In this document: piece by piece, positions 1 to 12,486 of the stretch
How positions within the stretch are numbered: the first letter of the stretch is position 1
Layout: the number at the start of each line of letters is the position of its first letter
Assembly: GCA_026018925.1 (NCBI GenBank)
Contig: JAKSZU010000013.1
Coordinates: 75,939,791-76,003,790 of the forward strand
From: Tupaia tana
Taxonomy: Eukaryota; Chordata; Mammalia; Scandentia; Tupaiidae
Length of the DNA: 64,000 nucleotides
Direction of reading: 5' to 3'
The notes under the pieces: model-generated
The model's database searches: none
Seen by the model: the letters and a program-made list of their open reading frames with translations, nothing else
Told to the model about the DNA's origin: nothing
Made by a program: the position numbers and the translations under genes

Positions 1-560
1 GCAGGATATGTGACACATTCATTTGGAATACATTTGTGTAAATTAACATGCTAAGTATTCAAACTGAAATTCAGACTAGCTAGCAGTATGAACTCTACTT
101 CATTTGTATTTCCAGAGCATAGATTAGTTTTTTTTAACTGAAATAAGACAATCCTTTCTTAATGAGTTTTATCTAAAAATAATGAATGCAATGTTAAACA
201 TGAAGCCACAGATTGTTTACACTGGTAACTGTTCATAAAATTAGTATGTTCTTAGGGATAGTAGCTAAATTGTGTATTGGCAGACACAAACAAATTAATC
301 TGTTAGAAGAAAAATAAGCACAATATCCTTTGACATTTTCATGCATGGTAAACACTGGCTTATTCTGTCAAAGCTATGCTGAACAGAGAATAATACCTAG
401 TCCAATTTAATAAACATGCATTTAATGTTTACTATTAGGATGTTATTGTACTAAATGTTAGCTTTCTGAAGATATCTAAAGCAAAGCTTCTTGCCTCAAA
501 GAAGAGAGTATGTGTTAGTGAATATAAGACAATTTTTAAAGAAGTATTTCATATAACTTT
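1..560. other. AT-rich sequence, nothing recognised
   Basis: No ORF, repeat head or promoter motif is recognisable. Short ORFs on either strand look like chance. Confidence 0.5.
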
Positions 561-704
561 GTTTATTTATTTGTTTTAATTTGACCAGGAAGGGACAGAA
601 TGAGAGAGAGAGAGTGAGAAAGTAAGCCACCAGGTCTGAAACTTGAACTGCAGTCGGCCATGTGGGAGTCCAGCGCCCTAACCACCACATCACCTGCCAG
701 CCCC
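561..704 (-). repeat. tRNA-derived SINE, short form
   Basis: Read on the minus strand, it begins with a head ending in a CCTGCCAGCCCC-type motif (the reverse of the GGGGCTGGCAGG start). It continues through a tRNA-like B box into a CT-rich stretch and an AT-rich tail. It lacks the middle body of the long form. Confidence 0.75.
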
Positions 705-756
705 ATGACAAGTAATTTTTAAAGATTAGAAGAGCCTTATAATTTAGGTTACTTAG

Positions 757-1003
757 ATTGATGGTGGTTAAGGAGGCTAGGTCTCACATGGCTGGTTTTA
801 CAGTTTGATTTCCAGACCTGGTGGCTTGAGAAATATGCAAGATGCAAGTCTGTGCATACCCAGAATCCTGAAAGGAGGAATAAATGAAAGGGATTGTGGT
901 ATGACCATCCCCCATGGGGAGTGCTTTCTTGCTTTCCCTCTCTGATTGTCTCTTTTCAGTGAATGCACAGGTCTTCTTGCAAAAGTTAAAGAAAAAAAAA
1001 AAA
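757..1003 (+). repeat. tRNA-derived SINE, long form, degenerate
   Basis: The head is diverged. The body has the diagnostic order: GGTGGCTTGA, CCCAGAATCCTGA, GGAGGAATAAATGAAAGGGATTG, a CCATCCCCC block, CT-rich tract, and a 12-A tail at 991-1003. It is clearly older than the CpG-rich copies elsewhere in the window. Confidence 0.7.
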
Positions 1004-1880
1004 GATGTAAAGTGCAATGAGAATTTAAAGGAGAAAGAATTAACATTGAGTTGTGATAACTAAGAAGCATGTTAAAGAATTGATGCAATTAAGATGTATC
1101 TTTAATGGCATGTCTTTATGATGTGAAGGTAGATAGAAATGTCATGACACTATGGTTATAACTTGAACTATAAAAAATGGCACAGATGTGATAAGTATTC
1201 ATTATGTTTGGGGGAATGAGCAACTCATTTGACTACAGAACAAACCATCTATTATTTCACCAGTATTTAAGAGCACTAACCAACTTTTTTGCCACTCTTA
1301 TAGGCAATGAGAATCTAACATTAACAAAATAAACTAAAACCTCTGCCTTTTTGAAGTTTACTTCTTTGTGATGAATTACACTAGACCTATAAAATACAAA
1401 TAAGTGAAGGAGTGGTATTAAGTAGGGTTGAAAAGTGGGAGAAGTCAGCAAAAACGGGTCTTGAGTGCAGCGTTGACTGTTGTTCTTAATTCGGTATACT
1501 GTTATGCTTTGAGAAGTTATAAATGATAGAAATGGACACTTTGATATGTAATTATTAGTATATGCCTGTGCATGATTCATTAGAATTGAAGTAAAAGTGA
1601 TGGAATCAGTTAAGAGGCTACTACAAGTAGTTCAGGGATATGTCATAATTAGAGTGATGACTTCAGGAATGGAAAGAGATAAAACTGTATAAAATACTTT
1701 AAATTGAAAAACTTGTAGAATTTAACAACTGATTAAATGAGTAAGAATAGAAAAAATATATATATAACATTTCAAGGACCCAATCCTTTAATATTGGGGA
1801 AAGTGTTGTGTCATTATCTGCAAAGACAAAAAGAAACTAGAAAATAATCTGAAAGCAAAGTAATTTTTCCAGTGTTTATA
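1004..1880. other. AT-rich sequence, nothing recognised
   Basis: No coding potential or repeat structure was recognised beyond short A/T runs. Confidence 0.4.
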
Positions 1881-2330
1881 ATTTGAGAAGTGATCAGAAG
1901 ATACCAAAAATAGTATAGAAACAATTCTTAGAAAGTTGAACTTAGAGTTACAAGTGAAGAATCAAAGCTAAACATATAGGAGACTTAGAGTGATTAGCAT
2001 TGCTTTAGTGATGTTATATGGAGTGTCACCTGGGGATAAGTATGAAGAGAATAAAATTACTAGGAAGTATCCATTTGAAGAGTTGGAGGTTAGGGTTAAT
2101 AATGTTGGAGGGAATGTGGATATAAATGCTTTTAAAATATTTTATTCTAGGGGATAGAAGAAGGAGAATAAGGCAACTAGTGAGACAAAGAGAAAATACT
2201 GTAGAAAGGGCATGTGGTTAGTGGCATACGGGATTAAAGCTAAGTATGATTGCCAATGATTTATTTCCTAAAATCCAAGAAAATAAGGACCAGAAATAAG
2301 CCATTTAACTTTAGAATTAAGAGGTCACCT
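1880..2330 (+). repeat. Possible fragment of an ancient interspersed repeat
   Basis: The order of weak motifs (GATTAGCAT, GAGTGTCACCTGGGGATAAG, GAAGAGAATAAAA) resembles the 3' part of the same old mammalian repeat seen at 3020-3620 and 22826-24800. The copy is heavily decayed, and I could not assign a family. Confidence 0.3.
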
Positions 2331-2497
2331 TCAAAGCGACTTCAAAACCAGACACTGAAGAATGCATACTGTATTTTTCCATTGATACAAAGTTTAAGAA
2401 CAGGGAAAACTAATCTATTGTGGTGAAATTGTAACATTATTTTTGAGGGAAATGAAATAAAGGAAACTTCTGAAGATGTCAAAAGGTTCTGTATCTT

Positions 2498-2758
2498 TTT
2501 TTTTTTTTTTTTGGAGAGTTTTTTGCTATAGGGCATGTGCGCTCACCAGAAAGAGAGAGACAGAGAGATAGAAAGTGAGAAATAACACCCCCGGGGGGAT
2601 GGCCACGCTACAATCCCTCCTCCTCCATTCTCCTCCCAGATCTTGGGCACACATGTACATGCGCCTGGCGTGAGTTTAAGCCACCGGATCCGGGACTCGC
2701 ACCATGGTCGGCTACATGGAAGTTCAGCGACATGGCCATTACGCTAACTGCTGGCCCC
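2498..2758 (-). repeat. tRNA-derived SINE, long form, with perfect TSD
   Basis: This is a full-length minus-strand copy with a poly-T start (the A-tail). It runs through TTTTGCTATAGGGC, CT/GA-rich, CCATTCTCCTCCC and the B-box complement to CTAACTGCTGGCCCC. A perfect 17-bp target-site duplication flanks it at 2481-2497 and 2759-2775 (AAAAGGTTCTGTATCTT). This supports L1-type target-primed insertion and fixes the ends of the element. Confidence 0.92.
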
Positions 2759-3019
2759 AAAAGGTTCTGTATCTTGACCTAGGTTGTTACATAGGTGTAT
2801 ACTGATGCAATGATTAGTCAAGTTATATGCTTATGATTCTTAGGCAGTGGTTTGGGCAAAAAATACAACAACAACAAAAAAAGATTGCAGAGTGAGTAAA
2901 TAGTGAAATGTTGCCAATCAGATGAGGGAAGAAGCATTTGAGGCAGAAGACACTAAATTCCTTGTGGTGTAACAACATATAAATCACACACACAAAAAAC
3001 AGTAATATATTGTGACCAG

Positions 3020-3620
3020 AGGATAAGGTGCATCTGTGGGGATGGCAGGTGAGAGACATGAAGAGTAGTTTGGTGCCAAATTACTAAAAGCCTTTCTGGC
3101 TTGGAACACCATGGGGAGCTACCACAGATTTTGAAGCGAGTGGTCACAAGACGTTGTAGTCATGTTGGGTGAGGAATAAATTCCAAGGATGAGGGGGCTG
3201 AAAGAGCTGAAGGCCAGAAGCCAAGATTAAACATTGCCATAGCTCATAGAAGGTTACGTGACAGGCATGCAGCAATAGAGTGGAAGTTGAGAGCAAGGAC
3301 AGTAGATTAAAGAGATGTTTTTAAATTGAGGCTATTACTTGGTGACTCACCATATGGGGCAAAGGGCAAGAGAGCAAGAATATTACTTCAGGTTTCCAAC
3401 CTGGGTGAGATGTTTTTAATTTGGTCAATGAATTCATTAATATAAAGTAAGCAGATACTGAAAGGACAGATGTTGGATGATGTGAATGGGAAGGGCATAT
3501 GATAATTAAATTAAGCTTTGGACTTCAAAATAATGTTTTGGGGATAGACCTGTGAAATGTCAAAAGGCAGTCTGAAATATAGTCCCTACAATCAGGAAGG
3601 AGATATGAATTGGCAACATG
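3020..3620 (+). repeat. Ancient interspersed repeat, family unassigned
   Basis: A decayed copy of a long, dispersed mammalian repeat. Recognisable order: GGGGAGCTACCACAGATTTTGAAG, GAGGAATAAATTCCAAGG, TTGGTGACTCACC, AGGTTTCCAACCTGGG, and a stretch like TAAGCTTTGGAC. The same order recurs at 22826-24800, so the call rests on an internal match as well as on memory of the family. Confidence 0.45.
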
Positions 3621-4669
3621 TTTTTAGTTTATTTGGACCAAACATTTATTCATTAATTCAAGAAATACTTGAGAGCCAAACATGCCATCCTTGTAAGCTA
3701 TTTATGTAAGTTTTAACCTATAGTTGTTTACATAAACCTTAAGGAAAACATGTTGAGGCCATAGCAATAACAAGTAGCTATGGGGTATAAAAAAACGGAT
3801 AGCTAAACACAAGGCTGAAGATGCTCCTAGAATTATCTCCAAATTTAGGATGTCATTGAAGAAGTATCAACCCAGTAGAGTGGCAGGATTTTGGAAAAGA
3901 TAATGTTACCAGACAATGTATGGACTTGCCTAACCACTGCTCCCACAGTAAACTAATTTCTGATATGAGAATTTGGTTAGAGGAAGGCTTTATTATAAAA
4001 TATAACCAGGAGAGCAGTAGAGTCTAAGAGTCTAAAAGTTCCAACCCAAGAATAAGAGGCAAACAGGGCTTTGAAACACTAGTCAGGAATGTGACAACGT
4101 GAGGACCTGGGGGCAAGAATGTAGCGGCTTTCCTGATGTTTCTATAATGTCCTCTTAGATGGGTGGCACCATTTTCTTGGTGCCTGACAATTTCTAGAAG
4201 TTTCCAAACTGAGGTGCTGTTGTCAGGTTTGTTCTGGGTAAAGAACTCAAGGCAAAAACCTCTGACACCTGCATCTTCTCAGTCTTCATGTGCTACTGTG
4301 ACTGTGACTTAGAAAAATTGAACAATGTGGTCAGTCCAAGACCGCAACACAGTATGCAGATAGTTTAGATTAGTCAGGAGGGAAAGACAGCTTGAGCTCC
4401 TCTTATTGTGTAAAGCAAATTACCTCGGACTCTGGGGCATAGTTCATTCTTTTTTTTTTTTTCTTTTTCCTTTTTTTTTTTTTTTTTTTTTGTTAATTTA
4501 GTATATTATACTTACTAATAAAGGAAACTTTTTTTTTTAACTTCTCAGGGGCCCGTATCAATAAAATAATAGAGAATTGAAGCTAAAGTTTCTAAGTTTC
4601 AAGAAGGGATGATTAAGGAATTTGGATGAATTAGAAATAATGAGGTAAATTTAAAATGAAGTCTTTGAG
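3621..4669. other. Unique-looking sequence with a T-rich tract
   Basis: No gene was recognised. Positions 4448-4491 are an interrupted poly-T tract, possibly the tail of a decayed minus-strand retroposon, but no body is identifiable next to it. Confidence 0.4.
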
Positions 4670-4852
4670 GTCAGCCCCTTAGCACAGAGGTTAAGCACAG
4701 TGCAGAGAAGGCCAAATACCACATGGCTGACTAGGAGTTGCATCCCAACCTCAGCTTGAAAAATATACTCAATGTATGTGCATGCCCAGGATCCAGACTG
4801 AATGGACATTTGAAGAAAAAGGATTGCAGCACCACCAGGCCCCAGTGAGTGA

Positions 4853-4912
<60 letters not shown>

Positions 4913-4965
4913 TGATATCTGGTGTGCACATTAGTCCTCTGGCATAAAAAATAAAGTTAAAAAAA
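4670..4965 (+). repeat. tRNA-derived SINE, long form, with (CT)n expansion
   Basis: The head (GGTCAGCCCCTTAGCACAG) and body (CATGCCCAGGATCC, AAAAAGGATTGCAGC) are diverged. The CT-rich section at 4854-4913 has expanded into a near-perfect (CT)n array. The copy ends in an A-rich tail. Confidence 0.7.
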
Positions 4966-5304
4966 TTGGATTTTCAATTTAAACAGCTAAATACAAAGTT
5001 TAGATTGTTTTTCCATAAATATGTGATAGTTGACATAATGAAATAAATTAGTAAATTTGAAATGAGGAAATTAAAAACTGTCTATATAGACTATACTGCC
5101 AAAATGATACATTGAGATAGGAAAAAAAGAATAAGACCCTTCATAGAAATTTTAATATAAGGTATACACTGACATATTTGTAGTTTAGAAATGGTGACAG
5201 TACAAAAGAAAGGAATAATGCCAAGTTTGTGTAGAAAAAATAGATGATAGATCAGTTGAACAAACATGATCAGAACAAGAATTAGAATCTTAAGAAATAA
5301 ATGG

Positions 5305-5464
5305 AAGGGGGACTGGCAGGTGGTTTGGTGGTTGGAGCATTGGACGCTCACATGGCCAAACACAGTCCCAAATCTATCAGCTTGCTTTCTCATTCTCCCT
5401 CTCTCTCTTGTTCTGTGTTTCTCTTGGTCAAGTTAAAGAATAATAATAATGAATTATTTTTTTT
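5305..5464 (+). repeat. tRNA-derived SINE, short form
   Basis: The head GGGGACTGGCAGGTGGTTTGG passes directly into GCTTGCTTTCTC, a CT-rich tract, GGTCAAGTTAAAG and an (AAT)n tail. Imperfect TSDs AAGAAATAAATGG (5291-5304) and AAGAAGTAAATGG (5465-5477) bound it. Confidence 0.8.
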
Positions 5465-7240
5465 AAGAAGTAAATGGTAGTTATGAAAGCAGAAAATGTT
5501 AGAGTGGTAGGGTGAAAGGAGAATCACAGCTAGTACAACTTCAGTTTCCAAGCCAACCTAAGCAATTAACTAGCAAGTCCTTAACATCAAAATGTTTACT
5601 TCCCATTTATTATAGAATTTGAAAGGAGCATATAAAATAGATCTTTATAGCTATTAAATTGAGTTTTTAACATATGTTCAAATACATTTGAAAGTCAAAG
5701 ACTATTATTCTTTATCTTGTCAGATAAAGTGAAATATTAAAATATTGTCTTAAATCTAGTAGCAAATATAGGTCTTTCAAATATGCTTCAATTTACTACT
5801 AATTTATATCCAGGTAAGATTTACTTTAATTAAATGTTCTGTGGAACACAGCGCGTAAAATAGAAACATAGAATTTGCATAGAATAATGTATTCACACCT
5901 TTTAAATATATACAGTTTAAATTATAATTGAGTTGTGGGATATGAGTGAATCGTTTGAAGAAGTCTGTTCATTAAATGATCTTTTGAGACTTAATTGTAG
6001 AATTACATCTTTAAAAGTGTATAGAAAAGTAATTTGCATTAGTTTCTTGAATTAGATGATTCAATATATTTATTTAAGTACCTACCTTTCAAGAATGTGA
6101 TTGAGAAATCCTGCCAAGCTTTGCATTTCAGCAGACTTTAAATCACTCAACAATAACTTCAGAAGTAGGCTGACACTCCACACTCCACTAGAGCACAAAA
6201 TCATGTTTCTTTGTGCAAGATAAGCATACTTAAAATACTTGGGTAGTAAAAAAAACATAAACAGCCTGGAAAAATGTAATAAGAAATACTTAACATCTGT
6301 TGCCATAAAGTCACTGAACAGAGATCAAGGAGAAATTCTAAACTTTATCACGTTTCATAACACGGCCTTGATTAAGAGTGAAAGAGGTGTGTGTTTCACA
6401 TAATATATACTGTATAACATTTATGTTGCCTTCTTTATGATAACATACTATTCTTAGATTAATAAGTAAAAAATCTAATAAATTATCAAGATTCCTTTCT
6501 AGTTAATATACAGTAAGAAATTCCAAAGTGTACTATTAGAAAATTTCAATCTAAATATTTATCTCTGATAATTTAGTTGCTCATTTCCAGTCTCTATTTA
6601 TTAAGTTTTGCTTCATTTAAATGTTGTTCAGTACAGAAAATAATTAAGTATAAGATGAATTATACCTAAGAGGCATTAGCAGCTCCATTTCTAATAAAAT
6701 TCATTTTTTCCCTTCCCCTGACATTTTATTTCAATTTCTTTTATACATTTAATCACATATGTCACTTAATTTGCAAAGCAAATAAAATTCATTTTATGAC
6801 AATTTATTGCTACAAAATGTCCACACAATTTTCACGAAAATTTCCTGCAAAATTCCTGCTTAATTTCTAAAACGTTCAAAATACTGTGCACACTAAATAA
6901 TAAAAATAATAATAGTAAAGATTATTCTGTGTTTTAGAACTGAAAATTTAAACCAGTTGTGCTCTGAATTTCTAACTTCTCTTTTGCATATGTAAACTCA
7001 AGAAAATAAAGACTGCCTGCATAAAAAGTCAAATGATTTTCTGAACTTGGGTTGAGTCTCAAAAGGCAGTATCTTTTACATGAACTCAAAATAACTGTTT
7101 CTTTTAATGAATTCAGCCAGTCTGTCATTTATAAAGTGGGATGATGGTTTAATAATAGTTACAATGTGGGGGAAAAATGAAGATCCTTGCTTGAATGTTT
7201 TTATATTTAACCTATGCTTATATTATTAAAAACATGATGC
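5465..7240. other. AT-rich unique sequence
   Basis: No repeat or coding signal was recognised. The minus-strand ORFs near 6082-6306 and 6934-7128 have no recognisable domain, and their composition is like the surrounding DNA. Confidence 0.45.
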
Positions 7241-7498
7241 TGGGACCAGCAGTTAGTGTAATGGCTATGTTGCTAGACTTCCATGTAGTCCACCACGGTT
7301 CGTGTCAGGACCCGGTGGCTTAAAACTCACGCCGGACATGTGTGCGTGTGTGCCCAAGATCCCGAGAGGAGAATGGAGGAGAAGGGATTGCGGCGTAGCC
7401 ATCCCCCCTGGGGGGGCGATTTCTCCCTTTCTGTCTTTCTGTCTCTCTCTGTCTGTCTGGCAAGCGCACACGCCCAATAGCAAAAACCGCTAAAAAAT
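7241..7498 (+). repeat. tRNA-derived SINE, long form
   Basis: A well-preserved copy: head GGGACCAGCAGTTAGTGTAA, then a B-box region, GTGGCTTAAAACTCACGCC, GAGAGGAGAATGGAGGAGAA, GGGATTGCGGCG, CCCCCTGGGGG, CT-rich tract and TAGCAAAAACC. The A-rich end abuts ACATATGATGCT, which repeats the ACATGATGCT before the head. Confidence 0.88.
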
Positions 7499-7512
7499 AA
7501 ACATATGATGCT

Positions 7513-8300
7513 AATTCAAATACTTATCTGCTACTTTCCTATATTTGTTTTCCTTAATTGCCCCTTTAGAAAATGGAGATCATTGACAAGCGTGGGAAGG
7601 CAATGGCTATGTACTAAGTATGTATTCAGTGGTAACACAAACAACTAACATCATTGATCATTTAAATTCATCATAATATGGAAGTAATATCTGAATTTGA
7701 AAACCATACATTCACTAACTACAGATCTAGCTAAAGTGACTTATCTGTTATTGTCAAGTTAGAGTCCCGATTACACAACTCTGGCTACAGTCTCTTGACT
7801 GTATATGGGTTTTTCTTACAGTCTCAATTTCTCACATTATTTTCTTTAGTTACTCCCTCTTCAACCAATCCTTCAACATTCAGGCCAAATATCTGGAAAA
7901 TCTCCTACAATATTTCACAGAAAGAGTACATTTTATAATGCTATGCTTACATAGCACTTAATTAAAATGTGTTTCTAATAAGATATATGAAAGTGAAGGA
8001 TATTTAAATATTATAGAATAAATAAGATGAATATTGATCAGATTCTACCTCTCATAGGACACTCATTTGTTTTTATAAAGAGATGACAGCTTGAAACAGA
8101 ATGCCACACACTCCCTTCCCATGGTTGAAATAAACAAGGTGACAGGCAGGGGAAACTCAACGGTGTCAGATGCTAGTAAGTTTTTTGGATACAGTAAAGA
8201 CCCAATCAAAGATAGAAGATCCCCTCAGCTTAAACTTCTCAATTTTTTTTTATTGATTGGATTTTATAAAGTTGTAAATGAATAATAAACATCTTCCTAT
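7513..8300. other. AT-rich unique sequence
   Basis: Nothing recognised. The 64-codon ORF at 8091-8285 has no family resemblance. Confidence 0.4.
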
Positions 8301-8309
8301 AAGAAAAAA

Positions 8310-8830
8310 TAAACTGTGGTATATAAATTGATGTATAAAATTATTCAATCCTAAAAAAGAAGGAGATGTTACCATTTGCAACAATGTGGATGAACCTGAA
8401 GGACATTATGCTAAGTGTAATAAGCAAGACACAGAAAAAAATACACTGCATTATCTCACATACATGTGGACTTTAAAAAAGAAATCAAATATACAGAACA
8501 AAACAGTGATTATCAGCGGAGGGGTGGTGATTAATGAAGGGGAAAGTAGGTATTTGTAGACCAGAAGATACAATAAGCAGATATGTAGGAAGAATGAGTC
8601 TAGAGATCTAATGAACAGCAAAAGGACTAGAGGTAATAAAATTGCACTGTATCTGGGATTCATGCTACGTGAATAGATTTTGGCTTTTCTAGCCACAAAA
8701 AATAAATAAATAAATAATAGATAACCATGTGAGGCAATGGCTATGTTAATTTGCCTTGCCTGTTTACTATCTATATGTAAAACATTATATGGTGTATACC
8801 TTAAATATTCACAATAAAATATATTAAAAG
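8310..8830 (+). mobile_element. Old L1 fragment: ORF2 3' end plus 3' UTR
   Basis: It contains the classic L1 ORF2 tail signature: an ACTGTGGTATATAAAT-type start, CAACAATGTGGATGAACCTG, GGACATTATGCTAAGTG, AATAAGCAAGACACAG and CTGCATTATCTCAC. A UTR-like stretch with (AAAT)n at 8699-8718 follows. Many frame-breaking changes show that it is dead. Confidence 0.8.
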
Positions 8831-8859
8831 TAAGCAATAAAAGAACAAAACAGAAAAAT

Positions 8860-10095
8860 GCTTCTAGACATTGGTCCTTGCAATAATTTCTTAGATATGA
8901 CACCAAGGGAAACAAAACCAAATGTATCCAGGTGGAACTAAATCAAACTAAAAAGCGTCTGCATATTAATAGTGCAGGTAGATGGGACAAATGACATTGC
9001 CAATATTTGATGCACAGTATATCTTGAATGTTTTGTTCTTTGTTGAAAATGATTAATATGGTATTATCTTTGATATTATTGTCACACACTGGGTGGATGA
9101 GTTGAAATTCATGTTGTGCTCCACAATGATGTACAATAATTAATGTAAATAAGAAGCTATAAGTGAAATAGAAAATAAAACAAAATCCAACAGAGTGAAA
9201 ACACAGCCTATAAAAAGGGAAAAAAGTATTTGCAAAATATATATCTGATGTGGGTGTAGTGTCCAAAATATATCAGAATCTTAGTGCTATAGTAAAAATA
9301 ATAGATAAATATATAACAAAAAAATTGGACAAAGAATCTGAAAAAACATTTCTCAAAAAAAGGGATACAAATGGCTAACAGATATAATGAAAAGATGCTC
9401 AATATCATTAATTACCAGAAAAATTCTAATTAAAATCTCAATGAGCTATCACATCATACATTAGGATGGCTATTATAAAAAAAGACAAAAGATAAAAAGT
9501 GTTGGTGAGTATAGGGAGGAATTGGAACACTTATACACTGCTGGTGAGAATATAAAATGGTGTAGCCACTGTGGAAAACAGGATAGAGCTGCCTCAAAAA
9601 ATTAAAATTAGAACTATGACAGAGTATATAAGCCAGGTATTTCAATTTGGGGTACTTTTTTGAACAATTGAAATAAGATCTGGGAAAGATATCTGCACTC
9701 TCATATTAATTGCCACATTATTCATAACAGCCAAAATGTTGAAACAACCTAAATGTTCAAAAAATGAATGGATAAATAAAATATGCAATGTCTGTACATA
9801 AATATATGTGTGTATATAATATACATATAATATTTCATTAATATATGATGAAATAGTATTCATTGATAAAAATTCTGCCACTTGTGACAGCACGGATGAT
9901 ACTGGAGGGCATTATGTTTAGTGAAATAAGCCAGTTACAAAAGGACAAGCACTGCATTATAGTACTGATATGAGTTATATAAGATAGTCAAACACACAGA
10001 AGCACAGAGTAGAATGGCAGCTTCCAGTGGTGGCTAGAAAGACATATAAATGAGGCATTGCTATTTGTATGTAATATTCTTTTAATCCTATTAAG
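8860..10095 (+). mobile_element. Second old L1 fragment (3' third of ORF2 to 3' UTR)
   Basis: This starts upstream of the fragment before it in ORF2 order: GACATTGGTCCTTGCAATAA, AAACTAAAAAGCGTCTGC, ACATTTCTCAAAAAAAGG, AATGAGCTATCACATC, TACACTGCTGGTGAGAATAT, then GAGGGCATTATGTTTAGTGA. It is therefore a separate copy, not a continuation. The segment around 8971-9190 is poorly conserved. Confidence 0.8.
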
Positions 10096-10109
10096 AAAAA
10101 TATGTAAAT

Positions 10110-10425
10110 AAACTGGGTGGATTATAAACAAAAGAAATTATTTTTGCATAGTTTTGTGGGCTGGGAATTTCAAGATCAAAGCACCAGTAGTTCAATGTCT
10201 GCTGAAGTCCTGGTTTCTGGCACATAAATGGAGCTTTCTCACTATCACCTCACTTAATTGATGCGGTGAAGGGTCTCTCTTGGGCCTCATTCATAAAAGC
10301 ACTGATTCCATTTAGGATACTCTGACCTAATCACCTCCCAAAGACCCCCATCTCTTTGCATCATCATCCTGGAAGTTAGAGTTTAACAGATCAAATACAG
10401 GGAGACATAAACACTGTCTATTGCA
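10110..10425 (-). mobile_element. MaLR (MLT1-type) solo LTR, decayed
   Basis: The minus-strand MLT1 order is visible: ACTGGGTGGATTATAAACAA, TTGTGGGCTGGGAATTTCAAG, GGGCCTCATTCATAAAAGCAC, then CCTAATCACCTCCCAAAGACCCC. This matches the MLT1A/B LTR layout from memory. No internal sequence is adjacent. Confidence 0.75.
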
Positions 10426-10869
10426 CTGTTCAGCGAGTATAAAGTTTCAGTTATGCAAAATGAGTAAGTTCTAGAGATCTGCTATACATACAATATTACC
10501 TATAGTTAAGCTACTATATATTACACTTAAAAATTGTTAAGAGGATTGATTTAATGTTGAGTGTTCTTGTCACAATGAAAAATATTTAAAATGAAGGGCA
10601 TACCCTCAAAATGTAGATGTTTAAATCAATCACATTTAAAGTAACTTTATTAGAAATAATCTGTAAAAATCCTTAACTCTGATAGAGGGAAAATTTTGGT
10701 GCAATTTAGGTGCCTCTTAAATTTTGGTCATTTCTAGTATTCAAACTACAATATATTCATCTGATCCTCTGTTATCCTCACTGGTAAAGCAATTTATTTG
10801 CTATAGAATTTGAATTACTGAGGCCTTATTTCTTGGCAAGTCATCTTTTGAAAGTGTACTTTTTTCCCT
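10426..10869. other. Unique-looking sequence
   Basis: No feature recognised. Confidence 0.35.
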
Positions 10870-11057
10870 TTTTTTTTTTTAATTTGCTGTAGGGCACATG
10901 TTCTCATGAGAGAGGGAAAGTGTAAAAGCACCCCCTACAGGGGTGATGGCCACCCCACAATCACTCTCAAATTTTTAGGCACACATGCACACATGCCCAG
11001 CATGTTTTTCAAGCTGCCAATGCTAAGACTTGAACTATGTACACCACTGGCTGGCCT
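10870..11057 (-). repeat. tRNA-derived SINE, long form, shortened
   Basis: Poly-T, TTGCTGTAGGGCACATG, CACCCCCTACAGGGGTGATGG, then CACACATGCCCAGCATG and a head complement ending CCACTGGCTGGCC. Parts of the CT-rich tract and head are missing relative to full copies (about 188 bp against 255 bp). Confidence 0.75.
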
Positions 11058-11485
11058 AGTGGTGTATCATCTTTATTTTAGTTTTGATTTCTTCCAAACT
11101 GCTGAACATGTGCATAATGTTTCTAATCTGTGTCTCGAGTTTATGCAGTCTCTGTCTTAGATCATTGGCAGCTGTGCTGTCTCTGCTACATTCAGCATTT
11201 TGAAGTCTGCTTGCTGTTGCAATAGGTAGGATAATTTGGCAAGAATTCATGAATTCTGTGATGAGAATGAATTGCCCAAAGTATAGCACTCGGAAACTTC
11301 CTGTGTATACCATTAAACAGACCTTTGGCAGACAAAGCTTACATCATTGCTGTTTAATAACTTTATAGTCAATATCATATGCTGTGGATACTCTTGGCTT
11401 TTATCCATTTGAATTAATAAACACCTTCAGGACAATTTGAGAGTTTATGTCTGTAACTAGTCATTCTGGAAAGGTCAAAGGTTAC
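11058..11485. other. Unique-looking sequence with an 85-codon antisense ORF
   Basis: The minus-strand ORF 11056-11313 ends in a heptad-like, charged stretch (LRQRLHKLETQIRNIM) that could form a short coiled coil. It overlaps the SINE head, has no initiation context that I trust, and matches no family I recognise. Chance is the likelier explanation. Confidence 0.3.
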
Positions 11486-11840
11486 TTCGGGCCTTTCTGT
11501 AGTAAAAGTAATTCCAAAATCTCAGTGGTTTAAAGAAACAGAACTCTATTTCTTATCTGATGTAGCCATTTTTGAACAAGGGCTCAGACTCCCACATCTG
11601 TAACAGCTCTGATGGCCACTGCAAGCACAAGAGACATCAGTTATACTACTTCCATCGTACACACTTACATAGTATAATACTTATACATTATATTACTGCC
11701 TACAGTTTATTGGCCAAACTATGTCACATGGCCATGCTTAACTTTGAAGGAATTCTGAAATACAGCCCTCTCCTGTGCCTGGAAAGAGGATGAACAAGAA
11801 ATATTGGTGATGATGATCTGCTGTCTAATAGAATGTTCAA
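11486..11840 (-). mobile_element. Probable MaLR/MLT1-type LTR, very decayed
   Basis: Motif order in minus orientation: CAAAATCTCAGTGGTTTAAAG, TTTCTTATCTGATG, AACTATGTCACATGGCCATGC, GCCTGGAAAGAGGATGAAC, AGAAATATTGGTGA. This resembles the 3'-to-5' layout of old MLT1 subfamilies. The assignment is from memory. Confidence 0.5.
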
Positions 11841-12480
11841 ATGCTCATGGAAGAGAGAAAGAAGAATCATGTCATACTTTTAAAACACTGTATCAGTCTG
11901 CTTAAGTGATGTGTAGTAGAAAGGAGAACAACTCTGAAATTTTACGATCAGCCTCTGGAAAAAAAACTCTTAAAACTGTTTTATGCAGCTAAAAAGAAAG
12001 GCTCATTTTAAGGAAGCCTTAGGATATTAAATGCTTAAAGAAACAGGTCACCAAATGTAAATTAAAGAGAGATCAGCTGTAGGAGGACAGCCTCCTGATA
12101 GCACAGGAAGAAGAGCCAAGGTACTTGATGAGGGCAGGCAGGGCAGAGTTTAATGATCAGAGACAGAAGTAGGGTTGGGAGTAGTCGACCACATTAGAGA
12201 CATAAAGATTCTTGCAGTATCATAGATTTTTCAATATGAAGGAAAAGAGTAGTGGTAGTCTAGTTCTCTGGAAATGTAAATAAGCATTTGATTTTTCTCA
12301 TAATTGTTGTAACCCTGGAGAAAAAAAGGATGTACCCAAATCGTAGTCTTTCTCTCTGTATTATTAGTAGGTTTTTATAAAGCACCTACTAACCATGTAT
12401 TATTTTCATTGAAAGTATGGCTCTTGCATCTGTAACTTATCTATGATAAATTGATAAATGCATTGAATCTAATGATCCTT
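11841..12480. other. Unique-looking sequence
   Basis: No repeat or coding signal recognised. Confidence 0.35.
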
Positions 12481-12486
12481 TTCTTT

